A stretch of 64,000 nt of DNA, taken from positions 1 through 64,000 of the forward strand of contig CANCVE010000007.1 of NCBI GenBank assembly GCA_947381435.1. The letters are read 5' to 3'. Under the pieces are notes generated by a model that was not told where the DNA came from, made no database searches, and saw nothing but the letters and a program-made list of their open reading frames with translations. The position numbers and the translations under genes are program-made. The stretch is from Chitinophagaceae bacterium (GTDB taxonomy: Bacteria; Bacteroidota; Bacteroidia; Chitinophagales; Chitinophagaceae). Positions 10,579 to 21,750 of the stretch are shown here, piece by piece. Each line of letters begins with the position of its first letter. Positions within the stretch are counted from its first letter, which is position 1.

Positions 10579-10615
10579 AAATTGATAATTATTAATCGAT
10601 AACCATCATCTTAAA

Positions 10616-13600
10616 TTACCTTATCAACACACTCGTTCCCTGTTGTACAATCTTGTCAGTTACACCTTTAACATAGTATTCTAAATACCAAATATAAGTA
10701 CCTACATCTTGTAATACGCCATTTATTCTTCCATCCCAACCATTATACAACTCGTGGCTTTCGAAAACCTTGTTCCCATAACGATTAAAAACCCTAAAAC
10801 TAATAGCTGAAATATCATTAATAGACCCACCAACTGGCCTCAACAAGTTATTACCAATGGTACTTACTGGCGCAAAACCAGTTGGAACATGCAATACATA
10901 ACAGCTAGCAACGTCAGGCATTTTTAAGGCTATCAATTTTACACTATCTACTAAACAACTAGTGCTGTTATAGATATAAAATGAATAATCCCCCTCTCCT
11001 AGTTTAGTTAGCTTAAATGGAACCTTTAAAGTGTCTCCATTATAAAGAATACCATAAGGCTTTTCTGCCCCTTTTACATCAAGTGATATTTCTCCCGAAA
11101 ACGGTTTAATGCAAGTTGGATTTTCAAAAGTAAATGGATGACTGATCGGTTTTTCGCCCGTTATTCTGATTGTTTTTGTTAGTGTATTTGTACCACAGGT
11201 ATTAATGATAATATACTTTAGTGTTATAACACCAGTATCTTTTGCAAATAAAACACCATCCTTGTTTATTGTTGCTACAGACGTATTAGAACTAATCCAA
11301 CTTCCAGCTATAGAAGCCGCATTAAGATATTGAACACTATCCCCCTTACAAACATTGGTTACACCTACTATATCTCCAATTAAGTTACTGTAAATTGTAA
11401 CGGAATGTTTTTGAGTAGTAGTACCACAACCATTTGTTACCGCATAGCTAATAACTGCATCACCAGCACTAACCCCCGTAACAACTCCACTAACAGAAAC
11501 TGTAGCAATAGAAGTTTTATAACTACTCCAAGTACCTCCAATTGTTGCATTGGAAAGGGAAATTGACTGTCCCTGACAAGTAGAAGTTGCCCCGCTTATA
11601 GGAGCCACAATTGGGTAACTATTTACTTTAATAGTAATAGGAAGGCTTGTTGCTGTATTTACGGGTAAACAAGGAATGCTACTGGTAAGTAAACACGAAA
11701 TTGCATCTCCATCTTTCAAAGAATCGATGACTAAAGAATCGGTTGTAGCGCCAATTATTCTAACCCCATTCTTCATCCAAAAGAAAACAGGCTGTTTACC
11801 TCCATACCTAATAGTGGATTTAAATGTTACTCTATCACCAGAACAAATAGTCGATTTATTAGAAGTAATAGCAATAGTCGGCTTTAACAAAGAAGCATAT
11901 TTAATAACTATTGTATTGCTAATGGCAGTATCCAAACCTTTACAAGCTGTATTTACAATGAACCGACACGAAACGGTATCATCGTTATTTAATAAATTGC
12001 TCGAATAAAATATAGTATTCACATTTATGTCTACGCCATTTACTAACCATTGATAAACAGGTGCGTTACCAGCATTCTTTACTGAAGCATTGAAAGAAAC
12101 ATTATCGCCTTTACAAATTAAGGTATCACTTGCCGAAATTTGAATTAATGGTACCGGACTAGGGGTAATGGTAACGGCTATCCCATTGCTTGTAGCACTG
12201 TTAGAAATCAAACAATTTTCATCACTAATCATTCTACAAGTAACAATATCCTGATCATTAAGCGATGTAGCTGTATAAGTACTCAGCGTTGCTCCTGCTA
12301 CATCTCTACCATTTATCTTCCACTGATAAGCAGGCATCAAACCTCCGTGAGTAATGGAAGAAGTAAACTTTATTGGGGAGCCTGCACATGCAGAAGTAGT
12401 ATCAGAAGAAATAGTAACTGTTGGCAATATCTTAGCAGTAACAGACAATTTAATATTGTTACTAAAAGCAGTATCAGGAAAAACACATTTGCCACTAGTT
12501 ATTAGTTTACAATTTACAACATCGCCATTTATCAATGATTTAGTTATAAAAGTATCTGTTGTATTGTTTTGATCAACACCATTAATCATCCAATGGAGTT
12601 TTTGCGACACACCTGCTTCCACCCTTGTTGCAACCAAAGTCACTGAAGTACCGGGGCAAAAAGAACTATCTGATGCCACTATAGAAACTTTGGGATAACT
12701 AGAAGATATAGAGGCAATGATGATTTCATTGCTTGGTGTAGCAGAATTTGTAGCACAGGACAAATTGGTTTTTAAAATACAAGCTACTTTATCATTGTTG
12801 CTAATTGTACTCGTATTAAAGGTGTCCAAATTTGTTCCTACATTCTGCCCGTTTATCTGCCATTGAAAAGTAGGATTAGTTGTTCCGATATTGTTAGTTG
12901 CAATGAAATTTATTGTTTGCCCTGAACAAATATCTGTTTTGCTAGTAGCAATACTGATAGATGGAGTGATGATTGAATCAACTTTCACTACCAGTTCGCT
13001 TCGTTCACCTTCACACTTAGAGGCAGTATCAAAAAGACTTACATAGTAGGATGTAGTACTAGGATTACTACCAATAATAGGTAATGGAGCACCGGACGCA
13101 CTTCCACCATTTGGCACAGTATACCACCTGAGTGTATCTTTTTTGTTTAAAATTGATGCGGTTAGTGGAGTTGAGGTTGTGTTAACGCAGAATATAGCTG
13201 GGCTAAATACTTTGGGAGGAGATGGTGGTGCTTCTGTTTGGGTTTCGGCGATGCTTGCTGCATCATTGATCTTAAATGGTAGTTGACAAAATACCGAAGG
13301 AAACTCCGTTTTATTAATCATATCAACTATATATATGTCACCAGATTGTCCAATGGCGTATGATTGATTAAGACTACAGGGCTTTGTTACACTAGCAAAT
13401 CCGAAAATATTTCCTGCTGTAAATTGAAAATAGGTAGTACTTAGAGATGGATATGCCGTATTCACTAAAACCAAATCATTCTGATCTGTGGTTTTGTTTG
13501 TGCAAGCTTCAAATAATTGCCCGTTATAAAACATCAAGTCTCCACCAATTGAATAGTTGGAAGGCAATCTTCCCAAGGTTCCGAATGTGCCTGTTTTAGG

Positions 13601-13978
13601 ATTATAAGTTTCTATCAAATTACTACTACCTGCATAGACAATACCATCCGGACCAACTGTTAACCCATAAATTGAACGGCTTTTGCTTATAAAACTACCA
13701 ATAAGCTTACAATCTCCTACGGCTCCATTTGCATCGAGGATTGTACTATATAAATTCCCCTGATTATCATTTATGTATAACTTATTTCCATCAAGTCCAA
13801 TAGATAATGGCCTAACATTATTGCAAAGATTCAAAGGCTTTGGAGTACATCCACTAACAGTATCAACATGTACCATATATAATTGTCCAGTATTATCTAA
13901 AGCAAGGAAAGAACCTTCTTGCGCAGAAACAATGCAAAAGGAGAAAGCAAAAGCAAAAAACAAGAGACTCCTCTTCAT
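10616..13978 (-). CDS. Ig-repeat secreted protein, T9SS type B substrate
   Basis: A 1120-residue surface or secreted protein. The frame is open further upstream, but the ATG at 13978 is chosen because it begins a clear signal peptide (MKRSLLFFAFAFSFCIVSAQ) and lies downstream of a good -7 box. Residues about 20-260 look like a beta-propeller or NHL-like module (LSIGLDGNKLYINDNQGNLY, GLTVGPDGIVYAG). Several Ig-like modules with the phrase QWKINGRDV and similar follow, then BIG2-like modules (GVVTGVSAGDAVISYAVTNG). The C-terminus (FRVFNRYGNKVFE, GWDGRINGV, GTYIWYLEY, GTSVLIR) is the type B sorting domain, closely similar to that of the giant protein downstream. The exact role is unknown; adhesion or motility is plausible. 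Confidence 0.85.
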   Translation of the reverse strand: MKRSLLFFAFAFSFCIVSAQEGSFLALDNTGQLYMVHVDTVSGCTPKPLNLCNNVRPLSIGLDGNKLYINDNQGNLYSTILDANGAVGDCKLIGSFISKSRSIYGLTVGPDGIVYAGSSNLIETYNPKTGTFGTLGRLPSNYSIGGDLMFYNGQLFEACTNKTTDQNDLVLVNTAYPSLSTTYFQFTAGNIFGFASVTKPCSLNQSYAIGQSGDIYIVDMINKTEFPSVFCQLPFKINDAASIAETQTEAPPSPPKVFSPAIFCVNTTSTPLTASILNKKDTLRWYTVPNGGSASGAPLPIIGSNPSTTSYYVSLFDTASKCEGERSELVVKVDSIITPSISIATSKTDICSGQTINFIATNNIGTTNPTFQWQINGQNVGTNLDTFNTSTISNNDKVACILKTNLSCATNSATPSNEIIIASISSSYPKVSIVASDSSFCPGTSVTLVATRVEAGVSQKLHWMINGVDQNNTTDTFITKSLINGDVVNCKLITSGKCVFPDTAFSNNIKLSVTAKILPTVTISSDTTSACAGSPIKFTSSITHGGLMPAYQWKINGRDVAGATLSTYTATSLNDQDIVTCRMISDENCLISNSATSNGIAVTITPSPVPLIQISASDTLICKGDNVSFNASVKNAGNAPVYQWLVNGVDINVNTIFYSSNLLNNDDTVSCRFIVNTACKGLDTAISNTIVIKYASLLKPTIAITSNKSTICSGDRVTFKSTIRYGGKQPVFFWMKNGVRIIGATTDSLVIDSLKDGDAISCLLTSSIPCLPVNTATSLPITIKVNSYPIVAPISGATSTCQGQSISLSNATIGGTWSSYKTSIATVSVSGVVTGVSAGDAVISYAVTNGCGTTTQKHSVTIYSNLIGDIVGVTNVCKGDSVQYLNAASIAGSWISSNTSVATINKDGVLFAKDTGVITLKYIIINTCGTNTLTKTIRITGEKPISHPFTFENPTCIKPFSGEISLDVKGAEKPYGILYNGDTLKVPFKLTKLGEGDYSFYIYNSTSCLVDSVKLIALKMPDVASCYVLHVPTGFAPVSTIGNNLLRPVGGSINDISAISFRVFNRYGNKVFESHELYNGWDGRINGVLQDVGTYIWYLEYYVKGVTDKIVQQGTSVLIR

Positions 13979-14041
13979 GCAATGTAAAATATTCGAGTGC
14001 AAAATAAATTTATGAACCAATATATTAATATGTAACCTTGC

Positions 14042-14049
14042 CAAATGTA
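14042..14049 (-). promoter_or_regulatory. -7 box TACATTTG before the Ig-repeat gene
   Basis: TACATTTG on the minus strand is a perfect match to TAnnTTTG, 63 bp upstream of the chosen ATG. It supports that start over the longer open frame, which would begin upstream of the box. Confidence 0.45.
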
Positions 14050-14157
14050 ATATGATAATAATTTGATAACATGAACTATAAAAAATCAAAGTCCATTAAG
14101 GAAACTTGATGTTGATAAAAAACAACAGTAATTAGAATGTATATTAACTAAAATAAC

Positions 14158-17100
14158 TTAGTCCTTCACAAACTGCCTCACTTCTTTATTAACTCCATCA
14201 ACAACAATTAAATAAGTTCCTTTTGACAAGGTAGCTGTATTTAATTGATATACATTATTGCCTAATTGTGTTTGCACTTGTTTAGATTGCAAAACTCTTC
14301 CTGCAACATCCAAAACTTTAATACTTATTTTTTCTGCTTGTGTTTTATACAATTCAGCAGTTAAAGCATTTTTAACAGGGTTTGGATAAATAGCAAATGA
14401 ACTTTTAGAAAGTAGTTTTACCACGGCTATACGTCCGTATTTAAAACTACCTTCCTTATCCAATATTTTCAATCTGTAATAGTTTTCTCCAATTACAGGC
14501 TGATAGTGTGTTAATAAGTATTGGTTAGTACCAGCCAAATTCTTTGCATTAACTTTTCCTATTACTGACCAATTAACTGCATCTGTAGAATATTCAACCA
14601 TATATCCATTTGTGCTAGCTTCAGAGGTTGTTGACCATTTTACATTTACCTTATTACTACTAATCGCAGCAGTAAAATCTAACAATGACAAAGGAAGCGT
14701 GCAAGGAGGAACATCAAATGCAACTTTTTCATCACCACAAATAGACGATTTTCCTTGGCTAGCACTGTACCCCATTCCTCTTCTGGCAAAAGCATTCCAA
14801 ATTGCACACTTGTGGGCATAATTGTATAATATGGAATCAGCAGCTAATATTGCATTACGAGCATCAATAAAACCGGGGGAACAAGGTTGCAATTTTAATC
14901 CTTGCATTACCAATTGTAGCGCAACTGTGTTACCACCTGCGGCAGTTGCATCAAATAAATTACCGTTTATTACACCTTCTTGTTTAATAATCTCCCATGT
15001 CATATCCCACAATACCGAGCACCATACCTCACCAATGTAATGTACTTCTGTTGCATTAGGTATGACCAAGCCTGTTGTAGCACTAATTCTAGGATTATTA
15101 ACAGTATCTCCTACGTCCTTATAAGTATGCTTGTTTATAGACATATCCGTAGTGTAAGGATAGGTTCTAAATCCATATTGTTGGGTAGAATCCTGATCCC
15201 AAGTGTAATTACCCATTACCCTATTTTTAGTACCATCTGTAGTCTTTGCTGTTTTCCAATCTGTTGTCATCAACAAGGCTATATAGTCGCTCCATCCTTC
15301 ACCACCTTGTTCATAATTAGATAAACATGACGTAGTAGAAGGCCCTCCTGTTAACCTCATAGAAATTCCATGTGTGTATTCATGCGTAATGATTCCATTA
15401 TCTAAATCACCATCAAACAATAACCCTAAATGCGATACATTAATTGTTCCGCTAACAGTTTTACCGGCTAATAGTGCTGCCTTAATTTTTGCCCCATCAA
15501 TAATTGAAATCATCACAGCAGGTATCTTAATAGTATTATCAGTACCAGACATAGTAATAATTGGTGTAGAATCTTTATTTACCATTATTACTGCAATTGC
15601 ACCAGCCAATTGGGCGTTCAACACTTTTGCAGTAAACGCACAAGTAAGTCGATCTATTATAACAATTTTGCCTTTAATATTATTTACTGGAGTAGCACAA
15701 GCTAGGTGGGTAGCACCTAAAGAGTCATCATTATATAAAACAAAGTCACCCGTTATTGCACCAAGATTTATCAACTTATTGGCAGTACTGAAACCACTTT
15801 CTACATAAGTACAGTTACCTGATACACCAGCAGGAGCACTAATTGAAACAGTGTTATTACCTATTATTTTGTGACTATTGAACAAATACATCTGCATTCT
15901 AGGAGCTTGACCATCTACAGGGGTACTAAAATTAGAATTATCCCTTCCACTTCCATCTTGTGCTTCTGCTTGAACTGCATCCAATTGTTTGCCTCCACGT
16001 ACAATATTATTGTTCTGAAAATTACCTGCCGTTTCTGTAAAGCCATACTGATAGGTAAGGTCGTGCATTATGTTGTTCCAATAAAACAGGTTTGATTCTG
16101 CGAACTTCCTGTTTTGTGTAAGAAATGGGGATTGAGAAAAATCTGGCACATGGGTGAAAGAAAGTGAAGGAATTGCAGTTAAAGAAGTATCTGGCCTACC
16201 TGGCTTATCTTGATTAAGGCTATCATCGTATACATAAACATTGTTTCCACGAGTGTAGTTATAATTCTTAGAACCGTCAAAATGCCAACCACAAGTAGTT
16301 GCTTTATTACCAGTACCAACTAAATTCCATGGATTTGCAACTATTGTAGGACCTGTAATAAATGGACTTTCACTTGGATAGGGTATTACATTGTATTGAG
16401 CAGTAGTAACAGTGGGTGGCGGTGGTGGTGCCATTAATTTATTTACTGAAAGTAAAGCCTTCATCCCAGTGCTACCATCTGTATTGAAAAGATTGGTCTT
16501 CTCATTTGTATTTTTATGACTAAATCTGGAAGAATTATTTTCATAAACAGTGTAGTTTCCTGTATTAATGATTGTTCCATTGTTTGCATTTACACGAATA
16601 TGCCAGTAATCACTACTATTTAATGGGGCTATTTCCACATTCCATGCAAGTTGCACGCTATTTCCATCATCATCACTTACCCAAACAAGTTCGGTTGAAA
16701 TATTCTTCTTCGCAATACCGCCCGTACTGTAAACTATTTTTTTATCAGCAGTAAAAGTATTTGAAACAGTGTTTAATGAAGATGGCTTATTCAACTTTAA
16801 AATAAAGGCAACAAGATTAATTGCATCACTAGAAGATATTACAGGAGAAGGAGAAGGTGCTATTTTAGCAATATCTGTAATGAAGTTACCAGAAGAATAT
16901 TGAAGAATGCCATTCTTAAAAACAGTTGTTTTAATAACATTATACACCCTAATTGATTGAAATGTTTGTTGTAGATAAGCATATTCAATACCTAAGTTTT
17001 CATCGGCATGTCCATCTTTCACATAGTACTCTGTTCCATCATTTAGTAAAGTACGAGCAGCGTTGTTATTGCTTGTTAATAACATTCTTTCAACTTCACT

Positions 17101-17175
17101 TTTTGATTTTAATTGCCCCGTGGCAATATTAAACAGAATAATTATTGATGAGAAAACGAGAGTAAGTTGTTTCAT
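14158..17175 (-). CDS. M36 (fungalysin) metallopeptidase, T9SS type A substrate
   Basis: A 1005-residue secreted zinc protease. A signal peptide covers residues 1-20. Residues about 25-210 form an FTP-type propeptide that would inhibit the enzyme until cleaved. The M36 catalytic domain carries the zinc motif HEYTH at 598-602 and the third ligand at about E626 (GGEGWSDY). A protease-associated (PA) domain is inserted before it at about 440-580. The last 80 residues begin YPNPVKN and end RQFVKD, a type A type IX secretion signal, so the protein is expected to be exported and cleaved at the surface. Likely role: extracellular protein degradation. No immediate operon partner is evident. Confidence 0.93.
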   Translation of the reverse strand: MKQLTLVFSSIIILFNIATGQLKSKSEVERMLLTSNNNAARTLLNDGTEYYVKDGHADENLGIEYAYLQQTFQSIRVYNVIKTTVFKNGILQYSSGNFITDIAKIAPSPSPVISSSDAINLVAFILKLNKPSSLNTVSNTFTADKKIVYSTGGIAKKNISTELVWVSDDDGNSVQLAWNVEIAPLNSSDYWHIRVNANNGTIINTGNYTVYENNSSRFSHKNTNEKTNLFNTDGSTGMKALLSVNKLMAPPPPPTVTTAQYNVIPYPSESPFITGPTIVANPWNLVGTGNKATTCGWHFDGSKNYNYTRGNNVYVYDDSLNQDKPGRPDTSLTAIPSLSFTHVPDFSQSPFLTQNRKFAESNLFYWNNIMHDLTYQYGFTETAGNFQNNNIVRGGKQLDAVQAEAQDGSGRDNSNFSTPVDGQAPRMQMYLFNSHKIIGNNTVSISAPAGVSGNCTYVESGFSTANKLINLGAITGDFVLYNDDSLGATHLACATPVNNIKGKIVIIDRLTCAFTAKVLNAQLAGAIAVIMVNKDSTPIITMSGTDNTIKIPAVMISIIDGAKIKAALLAGKTVSGTINVSHLGLLFDGDLDNGIITHEYTHGISMRLTGGPSTTSCLSNYEQGGEGWSDYIALLMTTDWKTAKTTDGTKNRVMGNYTWDQDSTQQYGFRTYPYTTDMSINKHTYKDVGDTVNNPRISATTGLVIPNATEVHYIGEVWCSVLWDMTWEIIKQEGVINGNLFDATAAGGNTVALQLVMQGLKLQPCSPGFIDARNAILAADSILYNYAHKCAIWNAFARRGMGYSASQGKSSICGDEKVAFDVPPCTLPLSLLDFTAAISSNKVNVKWSTTSEASTNGYMVEYSTDAVNWSVIGKVNAKNLAGTNQYLLTHYQPVIGENYYRLKILDKEGSFKYGRIAVVKLLSKSSFAIYPNPVKNALTAELYKTQAEKISIKVLDVAGRVLQSKQVQTQLGNNVYQLNTATLSKGTYLIVVDGVNKEVRQFVKD

Positions 17176-17410
17176 TGCTTATGTTAATAATGTATATATG
17201 TTCTATAATTCAATTTGAGAAGAAACAATAATAAAGAAAATAAGACTAAAAAAGAAATAAATGTGCAAATATTCGGCGAGTAACTAAAATATTTGCAACA
17301 ACAAATCGATTGTTATAACAATTTTGACTATTGCTATTCTATTTTCATCAACTCGGGCATTATCCGTTTCAAATATTTTCTAAACTTATTTATGCTAATT
17401 ATAAAAAACA

Positions 17411-17442
17411 AGTAAGGCTACCCCATTTGGAGTAGCCTTACT
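17411..17442 (-). terminator. Intrinsic terminator after rny
   Basis: AGTAAGGCTAC (17411-17421) pairs perfectly with GTAGCCTTACT (17432-17442). On the minus strand the stem is followed by TTGTTTTTT, as expected for a terminator 28 bp after the rny stop codon. Confidence 0.85.
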
Positions 17443-17469
17443 GTAAATGTGATTATTTATCTGATAAAA

Positions 17470-19098
17470 CTATCTAGCAATGTTCACAGCTCTCTTTTCG
17501 CGGATTACTGTTACCTTAATCTGACCTGGGTAAGTCATTTCCGTTTGAATTTGTTGTGCTATTTCAAAGCTAAGTTTATCACTTTCTCCATCAGTTACTT
17601 TATCAGCCTCTACTATCACACGCAATTCGCGACCAGCTTGTATAGCATACGCTTTTTCAACACCTTTATATCCTTGTGCTAAAGCCTCTAAATCTTTAAT
17701 ACGTTGAATGTATTGCTGCATAATTTCTCTTCTTGCACCCGGTCTTGCTCCACTTATAGCATCGCAAGCTTGAATGATTGGAGAAATAACAAACAACATT
17801 TCCATTTCATCATGGTGTGCACCAATAGCATTTACAATCGATGGATGTTCACCATATTTCTCTGCTAGCTTAGCACCCAACAAAGCATGACTCAATTCGG
17901 TTTCTTCATCAGGAACTTTACCTATATCATGCAATAAACCCGCACGCTTAGCTAGTTTTGGATTCAAGCCAAGTTCAGCAGCCATGATACCACAAAGATT
18001 TGCAGTTTCGCGGCTATGCATCAATAAGTTTTGACCATAAGAAGAACGGAAACGCATACGACCAACCATCCTTACTAGTTCTTTATGTAAACCATGAATA
18101 CCTAATTCAATTACAGTCCTCTCTCCTATTTCAAGAACCTGCTCTTCAAGCTGTTTACGTGTTTTCTCTACAACTTCTTCAATACGTGCAGGGTGAATGC
18201 GACCATCAGCAATTAATCTTTGTAAACTTAAGCGTGCAATTTCTCTACGCAAAGGATCAAAAGAAGAAAGAACAATTGCCTCTGGGGTATCATCAACAAT
18301 TAAATCAACACCAGTTGCAGCTTCTAATGCACGAATATTTCTACCTTCTCTACCAATGATTTGTCCTTTAATTTCATCAGTTTCAAGGTTGAACACAGAA
18401 ACGGTATTTTCAATTGTTTGCTCGGCGGCTGTACGTTGAATCGTTTGAATTACAATTTTACGCGCTTCCTTATTGGCTTTTAGTTTTGCTTCTTCAATTA
18501 TTTCTTGTTGCAAAACCAAACCTTGGGTATGAGCGGCAGCCTTCATAGCTTCTACCAACTGAGCTTTTGCTTGTTCGGCAGTTAAACCAGCAACTGCTTC
18601 TAGTCTTTGCTGATGTTCTTGCTCATGCTTTTCAAACTGAATTTTCTTAAGATTAACTTGTTCGAGTTGTTTGTCTAAACTTTCTTTTAGCGCATTATTC
18701 TCAATCGTTTGTTTAGCTAAAGTTTCCTTAATAGCATCTTGATCCTTAATTTGTTTATCTAATGTGCTTTGTTTTTGAGAAAGTGCACTTTCCTTTTGTT
18801 GAATAGATAACTCTTTTTGTTTTGCTTTTGCTTCGGCCTCAGTAATCTTTTTGTTACGTTCTAAAATCTCATTGTCAAATTGTTCTCTTAGTTGTACAAA
18901 CTTTTCTTTTGCCTCTAATTGCTTCTCTTTTTTAATTGTTTCAGCCCTAAGTTCGGCTTCTTTAATGATGGCTTGTGCTTTTGCATCTACATCTTCTAAT
19001 TCTTGCTTTGTGTTTTTTGCGAAAAACATTTTTCCCGCCACAACTCCTACAACCACTGCTATTACACCGGTTATGATAAGCATTACTGTGTTATCCAT
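17470..19098 (-). CDS. rny: Ribonuclease Y
   Basis: A 542-residue membrane-anchored endoribonuclease that starts mRNA decay. The N-terminus has a single membrane helix (about 4-26), followed by a long coiled coil rich in Lys, Glu and Gln (about 30-210). A KH RNA-binding domain is at about 230-295 ([17 protein letters not shown]). The HD metal-dependent nuclease domain follows ([14 protein letters not shown]), with [10 protein letters not shown] close behind. Length and domain order are those of the family. It is transcribed alone, with a -7 box upstream and a terminator downstream. Confidence 0.97.
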   Translation of the reverse strand: MDNTVMLIITGVIAVVVGVVAGKMFFAKNTKQELEDVDAKAQAIIKEAELRAETIKKEKQLEAKEKFVQLREQFDNEILERNKKITEAEAKAKQKELSIQQKESALSQKQSTLDKQIKDQDAIKETLAKQTIENNALKESLDKQLEQVNLKKIQFEKHEQEHQQRLEAVAGLTAEQAKAQLVEAMKAAAHTQGLVLQQEIIEEAKLKANKEARKIVIQTIQRTAAEQTIENTVSVFNLETDEIKGQIIGREGRNIRALEAATGVDLIVDDTPEAIVLSSFDPLRREIARLSLQRLIADGRIHPARIEEVVEKTRKQLEEQVLEIGERTVIELGIHGLHKELVRMVGRMRFRSSYGQNLLMHSRETANLCGIMAAELGLNPKLAKRAGLLHDIGKVPDEETELSHALLGAKLAEKYGEHPSIVNAIGAHHDEMEMLFVISPIIQACDAISGARPGARREIMQQYIQRIKDLEALAQGYKGVEKAYAIQAGRELRVIVEADKVTDGESDKLSFEIAQQIQTEMTYPGQIKVTVIREKRAVNIAR

Positions 19099-19180
19099 GC
19101 TGTTTGTGAAAATTTTAAATGGTTCAAAATCATATTTAGTTAAAATCCTTTATTCATTACCAATATATACTGGTAATCCG

Positions 19181-19188
19181 CAAAGGTA
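19181..19188 (-). promoter_or_regulatory. -7 box TACCTTTG before rny
   Basis: A perfect TAnnTTTG match on the minus strand, 82 bp upstream of the rny start. The -33 element is not clear. Confidence 0.4.
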
Positions 19189-19405
19189 GTCGAATACCTT
19201 TCTAAAAGTATAGTCTTTACAAAGTGGGGGAATAAAATGTATAAAACATTTATATATTAACAATTTAAAATAGAGTATAATACCCACTATCCAACAATTC
19301 ATTTACAATGCGTTGCACAATCATCAACTTCATAACATAATGAAGTACATCATTAAAACTAAATAACTATGTAAAGATTGTGATTTTCAATAAGTCAACA
19401 CCAAT

Positions 19406-19497
19406 GGGTGCATAAAAGATTTTCGCTTTTAAGACGCATTGATATGCGTCTCTACATTCGCAACATAATTAATAAAGCGAAAAACTTTTATGCGCCC
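19406..19497. mobile_element. 92-bp inverted-repeat element (MITE/REP-like), copy 1
   Basis: The ends are GGGTGCATAAAAG and CTTTTATGCGCCC, part of a roughly 23-bp terminal inverted repeat that runs into TTTTCGCTT. An internal palindrome, GACGCATTGATATGCGTC, lies near the left half. The element is flanked by ACACCAAT at 19398-19405 and again at 19498-19505, which looks like an 8-bp target-site duplication. A second copy lies at 23568-23659 with only about two differences. There is no coding capacity, so it would be moved by a transposase elsewhere. Confidence 0.75.
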
Positions 19498-19544
19498 ACA
19501 CCAATTAGCTGTTCTTAGTCAGTAATCACTCGGTTTTTTTCCTT

Positions 19545-19552
19545 TACTTTTG
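19545..19552 (+). promoter_or_regulatory. -7 box TACTTTTG before pgk
   Basis: A perfect TAnnTTTG match 46 bp upstream of the pgk start codon. No clear -33 element is seen at the expected spacing. Confidence 0.45.
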
Positions 19553-19598
19553 ACCCGTTTCAAATAAAGTCTTAACGTACATTTTTAATAATTTTATT

Positions 19599-20798
19599 AT
19601 GAGTAAATTTTCAGAACACAACTTTTCAGGACAAAAGGCATTGATACGCGTAGATTTCAATGTTCCCTTAGACAAACAAACTCTTGCCATTACCGATGAC
19701 AACAGGATGAGGGCAGCAGTACCTACCATCAAAAAAATATTGGCTGATGGTGGAAGTGTAATTTTAATGAGTCATTTGGGAAGACCAAAAGGAGGACCTG
19801 AAGACAAATATTCTCTTCGTCACATTGTAATGCACCTAAGTGATTTGCTAGATGGTACCGATGTACAGTTTGCAGATGATTGCATTGGCGAGTCTGCCGT
19901 AGAACTTGCAGGTGCATTGAAAGGTGGCGATGTTTTACTTTTAGAAAATCTTCGTTTTTACAAAGAGGAAGAAGCTGGTGATGAAGCATTTGCAGAAAAA
20001 CTTGCTAAGTTGGGCGACGTGTATGTAAATGATGCTTTTGGTACTGCACACAGGGCACATGCTAGTACAGCAGTAATTGCCAAGTATTTTACTATCGAAA
20101 ACAAGATGTTTGGCTTGTTGATGAATAGCGAAGTAGCAAGTGCAGAAAAAGTAATGCACGAAAGTGAAAAGCCATTTGTGGCAATTATTGGTGGTGCTAA
20201 GGTTTCTGATAAGATACTAATAATAGAAAACTTGCTAGAACGTGCTACCGATATCATCATTGGTGGTGGTATGGCTTACACATTTATGAAGGCTGAAGGC
20301 GGACATATTGGAAAGAGTCTTTGCGAAGATGACCGTTTAGAAATGGCATTAGATTTATTAAAAAAAGCAGAAGCTAAAGGCGTTTGTATCCACCTACCAA
20401 GCGATAGTATTGTTGCTGACAACTTTGCTTCAGATGCAAATACATCTACCTCCCCTAGTAATTCTATCCCTGATGGTTGGATGGGCTTAGATATTGGACC
20501 AAATGCTGTAGAACAATTCTCTAATGTAATTAAGCGTTCAAAAACTATTTTGTGGAATGGTCCAATGGGTGTATTCGAGATGGAGAAGTTTCAACATGGC
20601 ACAAAAGCCATTGCCATTGCAGTTACTGAAGCTACTTCTTTAGGTGCTTTCAGTTTAGTAGGTGGCGGTGATAGTGTTGCTGCTGTAAACAAATTTGGAT
20701 TAGCAGATAAGGTAAGTTATGTTAGTACAGGTGGAGGTGCAATGTTAGAATATTTTGAAGGAAAAGTTCTTCCAGGTATTGCAGCAATTACTGCATAA
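19599..20798 (+). CDS. pgk: Phosphoglycerate kinase
   Basis: A 399-residue cytosolic glycolytic enzyme that transfers a phosphate from 1,3-bisphosphoglycerate to ADP. The N-terminal substrate motif RVDFNVPLD is at about 17-25, and [10 protein letters not shown] and [12 protein letters not shown] follow. The nucleotide-binding half carries [33 protein letters not shown] and GGGDSVAAV. Length is normal for bacterial Pgk. It is monocistronic, with its own -7 box and a strong terminator 27 bp downstream. Confidence 0.98.
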   Translation: MSKFSEHNFSGQKALIRVDFNVPLDKQTLAITDDNRMRAAVPTIKKILADGGSVILMSHLGRPKGGPEDKYSLRHIVMHLSDLLDGTDVQFADDCIGESAVELAGALKGGDVLLLENLRFYKEEEAGDEAFAEKLAKLGDVYVNDAFGTAHRAHASTAVIAKYFTIENKMFGLLMNSEVASAEKVMHESEKPFVAIIGGAKVSDKILIIENLLERATDIIIGGGMAYTFMKAEGGHIGKSLCEDDRLEMALDLLKKAEAKGVCIHLPSDSIVADNFASDANTSTSPSNSIPDGWMGLDIGPNAVEQFSNVIKRSKTILWNGPMGVFEMEKFQHGTKAIAIAVTEATSLGAFSLVGGGDSVAAVNKFGLADKVSYVSTGGGAMLEYFEGKVLPGIAAITA

Positions 20799-20824
20799 TA
20801 AACCATTGATTATTAAAAATATTT

Positions 20825-20870
20825 AAAAAAAGTCGCAAGTGGTTATTTTACCACTCTGCGACTTTTTTTT
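20825..20870 (+). terminator. Intrinsic terminator after pgk
   Basis: AGTCGCA and AGTGGT pair with ACCACT and TGCGACT with one bulged C, and TTTTTTTT follows. The poly-A on the left makes it potentially bidirectional. Confidence 0.9.
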
Positions 20871-21407
20871 AATAACAATAGTGATAACTTGACACACAAT
20901 AAAATTCTATTATCTTAGTTCTTTATGTTGGTAATTTCATTTTCTGGTTAACAATTTTCTCCTTTTAAACTTCCAATTTATGTTATTACCTAACATTTCA
21001 AATGAAGAATACTCCGCGATCAAACCAACAAAAACAGACTTATGGCTTAGAAACACTATATCTAGATTTTCAACTATTTTGCTTGAATGGTGAAACTGCT
21101 GCATAAGCATGCTTCTACCAATGACTTAATTGATCAGTCCTTCTCCCCTATTAAACTGTTCATCACACTCTTTTATCTTAGTAGAAATTAACTAAATAAT
21201 AAGTAAACTTTTTTGTTTGCTTGTTCGCTTTTATGATTTGTTTATAAACATACTTTGTGAATCGAGATACGAATTTTATATAGTAGTTAACATTCACTGA
21301 TTACAGATTACTTAAAGCTTCACCTTTTCGTCAAAAAAAAGTTACTAGGAATGGCTTATTTAACAGTTGTTTAAACATACAAATTTATATGATTAACCCT
21401 CTTTTTA
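20871..21407. other. Gene-free stretch with no recognised content
   Basis: About 540 bp between the pgk terminator and the 22-bp array. It is AT-rich, with no credible reading frame, RNA gene, long palindrome or repeat that I can see. Confidence 0.6.
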
Positions 21408-21602
21408 TTCATGGTTGACACTATCATTATCATGGGTAGACCGCATATTACTATAGGATTAGGCCTCTGGCATTTCAGGTTCACCCCTATTGTTGTATAG
21501 GGTTGACCTCAGTATTATTATGGGTTAACATTATTAAAACACAGGGTTGACCGAACTATATTACAGGGTTTATCATACTATAATTATGGGTTGATCTACA
21601 AA
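21408..21602. repeat. Degenerate 22-bp tandem array (GGGTTGACC)
   Basis: Nine occurrences of a GGGTTGACC-like core are spaced almost exactly 22 bp apart (GG at 21413, 21435, 21456, 21478, 21501, 21523, 21545, 21567 and 21589), each preceded by AT or CA. Individual units vary (GGGTAGACC, GGTTCACCC, GGGTTTATC), but the phase is kept. The array ends about 150 bp before the BatD-like gene. Confidence 0.75.
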
Positions 21603-21750
21603 CAATATGCTGTTCTGTACCGAATAATGTTGATCAGTTTGACTAAGCCTGGTATAAACAGTGTTAAAATTATATTGATCATCACTATTTTAACCTATAA
21701 CATTTCCTCGATTCCACAACTTTACTTGCAAGCCCTTTACTTTGTAATTA

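Noticed and set aside
10338..10580. 80-residue Lys/Arg-rich frame over the 21-bp array
   Set aside because: It only mirrors the 7-codon periodicity of the repeat, has no folding or export features, and crosses the array that better explains it.
15374..15808. 144-codon open frame antisense to the M36 peptidase
   Set aside because: Hydrophobic residues follow from the opposite-strand coding sequence (PA domain); no domain or ribosome site.
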